A stretch of DNA of 64,000 nt from the NCBI GenBank assembly GCA_029339505.1, contig JAQISU010000189.1:1742501-1806500 (forward strand), in the 5' to 3' direction. A model generated the notes under the pieces. It had not been told where the DNA came from. It saw nothing but the letters and a program-made list of their open reading frames with translations, and searched no databases. A program made the position numbers and the translations under genes. Positions 61,741 to 64,000 of the stretch are shown here, piece by piece (the first letter of the stretch is position 1; each line of letters begins with the position of its first letter). The DNA comes from Unio delphinus. Its lineage: Eukaryota > Mollusca > Bivalvia > Unionida > Unionidae.

Positions 61741-62193
61741 GTATTCTCTACATTTATTTCTCAATACTGAACTTTCCACTGTGTCTAAATCATAATAAAT
61801 CATATGTGTAAATCTAAAACACCTTCAAATCAAAATCTACCGTGATGGTTCTTACAGTGAACCACATGATAATGCTCAAATTATAAAGAATAAACAGTTA
61901 CCATTAAATCAATTCCAAGAATTCCTAAATCTAACTCTCATATCACCACCAAAATGGGAGTGGTAAACATGCTCTAAAATTTGATCGGGACTACATTCAT
62001 GAATACGGAACCGGAAGTAGTAAGTGCGATCTGAATCCATACGTCGTAACGCCTTACTATCTTTTATATTTTGACTAATACGAGTTTGCACCGCCGCTTG
62101 AAGTTGATGATTATTTAACCCGAGGCGGTGCACGACAACCACTGTTTTACTGAACTCTACTTTTGCTCGGCTAAAGAGAAAGTATATGGACAT
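61741..62193 (-). repeat. Duplicated module M, copy 2, with an open frame
   Basis: Plus-strand similarity to 58,108-58,540 covers 61,741-62,060. On the minus strand an ATG at 62,193 opens 94 codons to 61,909: a short hydrophobic/basic start (MSIYFLFSRAKVEF), then a basic region and SHFGGDMRVRF, which copy 1 also encodes. No family recognised. The shared C-terminus in two separated copies is the only evidence that it was ever translated. Confidence 0.5.
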
Positions 62194-62267
62194 CTTCTTG
62201 TTGCGTGCACATGAGCGTTCACCAACACCACAAGTTTACTGACTTTACCTTGTTACTTAATAAGCAC

Positions 62268-62495
62268 GCTTAATAGTATACGAAATGCGTATTAATAGTA
62301 TACGAAATGCATATTAATAGTATACGAAATGCGTATTAATAGTATACGAAATGGGTATTAATAGTATACGAAATGCGTATTAATAGTATACGAAATGCAT
62401 ATTAATAGTATACGAAATGCATATTAATAGTATACGAAATGCATATTAATAGTATACGAAATGCATATTAATAGTATACGAAATGCGTATTAATA
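62268..62495. repeat. 22-bp minisatellite, about 10 copies
   Basis: ttaatagtatacgaaatgcgta units in perfect 22-bp phase with only gc/ca/gg variation at two positions. Probably young. Confidence 0.96.
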
Positions 62496-62671
62496 TTTAC
62501 TGAAACTACTATGTCCGTCGCGCCGCTGATGCGGGTTTTTTGTTATCAAAGGGGCTTAAACTGAGTTTGGCAACAGAGTTGTATCTGACGTCGACCCAGG
62601 CGAAGTTTTCAAAATGTTAACTGGAAACTCTAGAACATGTAAAGTGGATATTAAGCTGTTGTCTTCATATT
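62496..62671. other. Coding-like but unassigned stretch
   Basis: A frame beginning near 62,590 (DVDPGEVFKMLTGNSRTC) is interrupted by the SINE at 62,672. Too short to classify. Confidence 0.25.
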
Positions 62672-62872
62672 ATTATTATTGTTGTTGTTGTTGTTGTTGT
62701 AGTAGAGTTTAACGCCATTTTTCAGCACACGATAGGCTATACATGGTGGCCAGTATTATTGGTGGAGGAAGAACCCAGGAAAAACCCCTGAAAGAACCAC
62801 CGACCCCACAAGAAGCTACTGGCAAGCTTTCTCACATACCCACATTAGCCAAATCTTAGACTCGAACAAACG
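62672..62872 (-). mobile_element. SINE family B (minus), 5'-truncated
   Basis: (ATT)n/(GTT)n tail at the left, then gtttaacgccatttttcagc and aagaaccaccgaccccac. It stops at the tRNA-like head (ctcgaacaaac). The 11-mer gtcttcatatt flanks both sides (62,661-62,671; 62,873-62,883), so the truncation happened during insertion. Confidence 0.92.
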
Positions 62873-62991
62873 GTCTTCATATTGCAGGGCACTGTTGCAC
62901 AGAATCTAGCCGAAATCAACGAAATCGCAGATATGTCGACACAAAAACAAATCTGGCGATAAAATGAGTGAAGACCTTAATATGAACAGAA

Positions 62992-63021
62992 ATGAAAATT
63001 GAACTGATTCAAAAGACCGTC

Positions 63022-63081
<60 letters not shown>

Positions 63082-63297
63082 AACCTTGTCAAGGGTCAAA
63101 TAGAAATCACCCGCTGGGAACACCATGGTGTATCAATGCCAACTCGAAGCCAGCTTGGAATCTTTGTATTAGCACGTGAAAACGCTGCGTCGGTTACTGC
63201 ACCACCAGGTGTGAAAGCACTGTACCGAGGGATTGTTTCTACAACAATAATGTTGAGAACACCAATAACCCCAACCATTGCATCCTCTGTCGATTAA
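62992..63297 (+). CDS. Unassigned frame with a poly-Asp run
   Basis: 101 codons from ATG 62,992. Residues 10-30 are Asp from (GAT)n at 63,021-63,080. The remaining 70 residues (for example GVSMPTRSQLGIFVLAREN) have ordinary composition but no domain I recognise. Could be a decayed gene piece or chance. Confidence 0.25.
63021..63080. repeat. (GAT)n triplet repeat
   Basis: About 20 perfect GAT triplets. Confidence 0.96.
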
Positions 63298-64000
63298 GAC
63301 AACGTAGAAGATATATATCTTGATTGTTATTCAAGAAGAAACCACTTGTCACTGCAACCGTTTTTGGACGAAGACGAGAACGATAGTTTCAGAAAGTATG
63401 CAATGGCGTAAACAGGATGGTTCTATATGAGTTTAATGTGATTCCTCAAGAAATGGAAGACCACCTGCAACTCTGAGCCCAGATACAGAGCATGGACAAG
63501 TAAAAGCAGACAGTAAAAGTCGAGTAATTTCCTTTTGAAACAAAATATATATTAATGCTAAGAAATATACTGTTGCTTATTGCAGACATATAACGCATGT
63601 ATGGTTCTATTGCTGATAAAGAGGCCCAATAAATGTATGGAATCAGCTCAATTATATTACATCAGATATGGAGCGGTCTCAACTATTACCAGATTTTAAA
63701 ATAATCTGGTATCAGCCATAAACATGTACAGCCCATTATTGATAGTATTACAGTCCAACAAACTTCAGATATCGAGATATCGACAGAAACAATATTAACC
63801 CCATAATTTAAAGTATTAAATCAACAAAATGTCTGATGTTAGCAAGAGAGTTCAAAAGATCAAAACTGATAGTCAACTAATAACGTATAATCAAAATCTG
63901 GATAAAAAAAAATATCGAAACCGAACAAACGGTTGTGATGCCATAACGTAGCTCATTCATTACACGTACAATGGCTGCAGCTGGACACTGCTGCAAAAAT
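63298..64000. other. Non-coding stretch to the window end
   Basis: No supportable feature. Confidence 0.45.

Overview
The window looks like intergenic DNA from an AT-rich invertebrate genome dense in repeats. The organism is probably a mollusc or another lophotrochozoan. I infer this from several tRNA-derived SINE families, CR1-like and RNase H-bearing LINE remnants, a hAT-type MITE, abundant simple and satellite repeats, and a Polinton/adintovirus-type element. I cannot name the species. I found no convincing conserved host exon, and most long open frames are by-products of microsatellites.

Layout. From 1 to 15.7 kb there are microsatellites, a 36-bp and a 24-bp tandem array, and three SINE relics. 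From 15.78 to 18.4 kb two diverged copies of a retroelement 5' region share a folded RNA leader whose stems differ in sequence but keep their pairing. From 19.1 to 19.8 kb lies a minus-strand LINE fragment (RNase H tail plus a Cys/His knuckle). From 20 to 42 kb there are satellite arrays (17, 47, 56, 51, 22 bp and others), more SINEs and a hAT MITE.

The centrepiece is 42,273-49,929, a 7.66-kb element bounded by 71-bp terminal inverted repeats with one mismatch. It encodes, in part: a coiled-coil/fibre-like protein (interrupted by a SINE with a 15-bp target duplication), a membrane-anchored protein, penton-like fragments, a coiled-coil protein, an HNH nuclease, a DDE (rve) integrase, a parvovirus-type phospholipase A2, and an A32/FtsK-like packaging ATPase. 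No family-B DNA polymerase and no major capsid gene can be found. It therefore looks like an internally deleted, or unusually compact, virus-like transposon. Integrase and HNH would serve mobility, while PLA2, ATPase and penton/fibre would serve a virion. Many of its frameshifts lie in or near homopolymers.

From 51.3 to 53.1 kb there is a CR1-like LINE relic interrupted by a SINE. From 54.8 to 58.1 kb there are decayed coding frames, some resembling capsid proteins of virus-like elements, split by an 11-copy 50-bp satellite. Related minus-strand modules occur at 58.1-58.5 and 61.7-62.2 kb. The window ends with triplet repeats, a 22-bp satellite and a 5'-truncated SINE.
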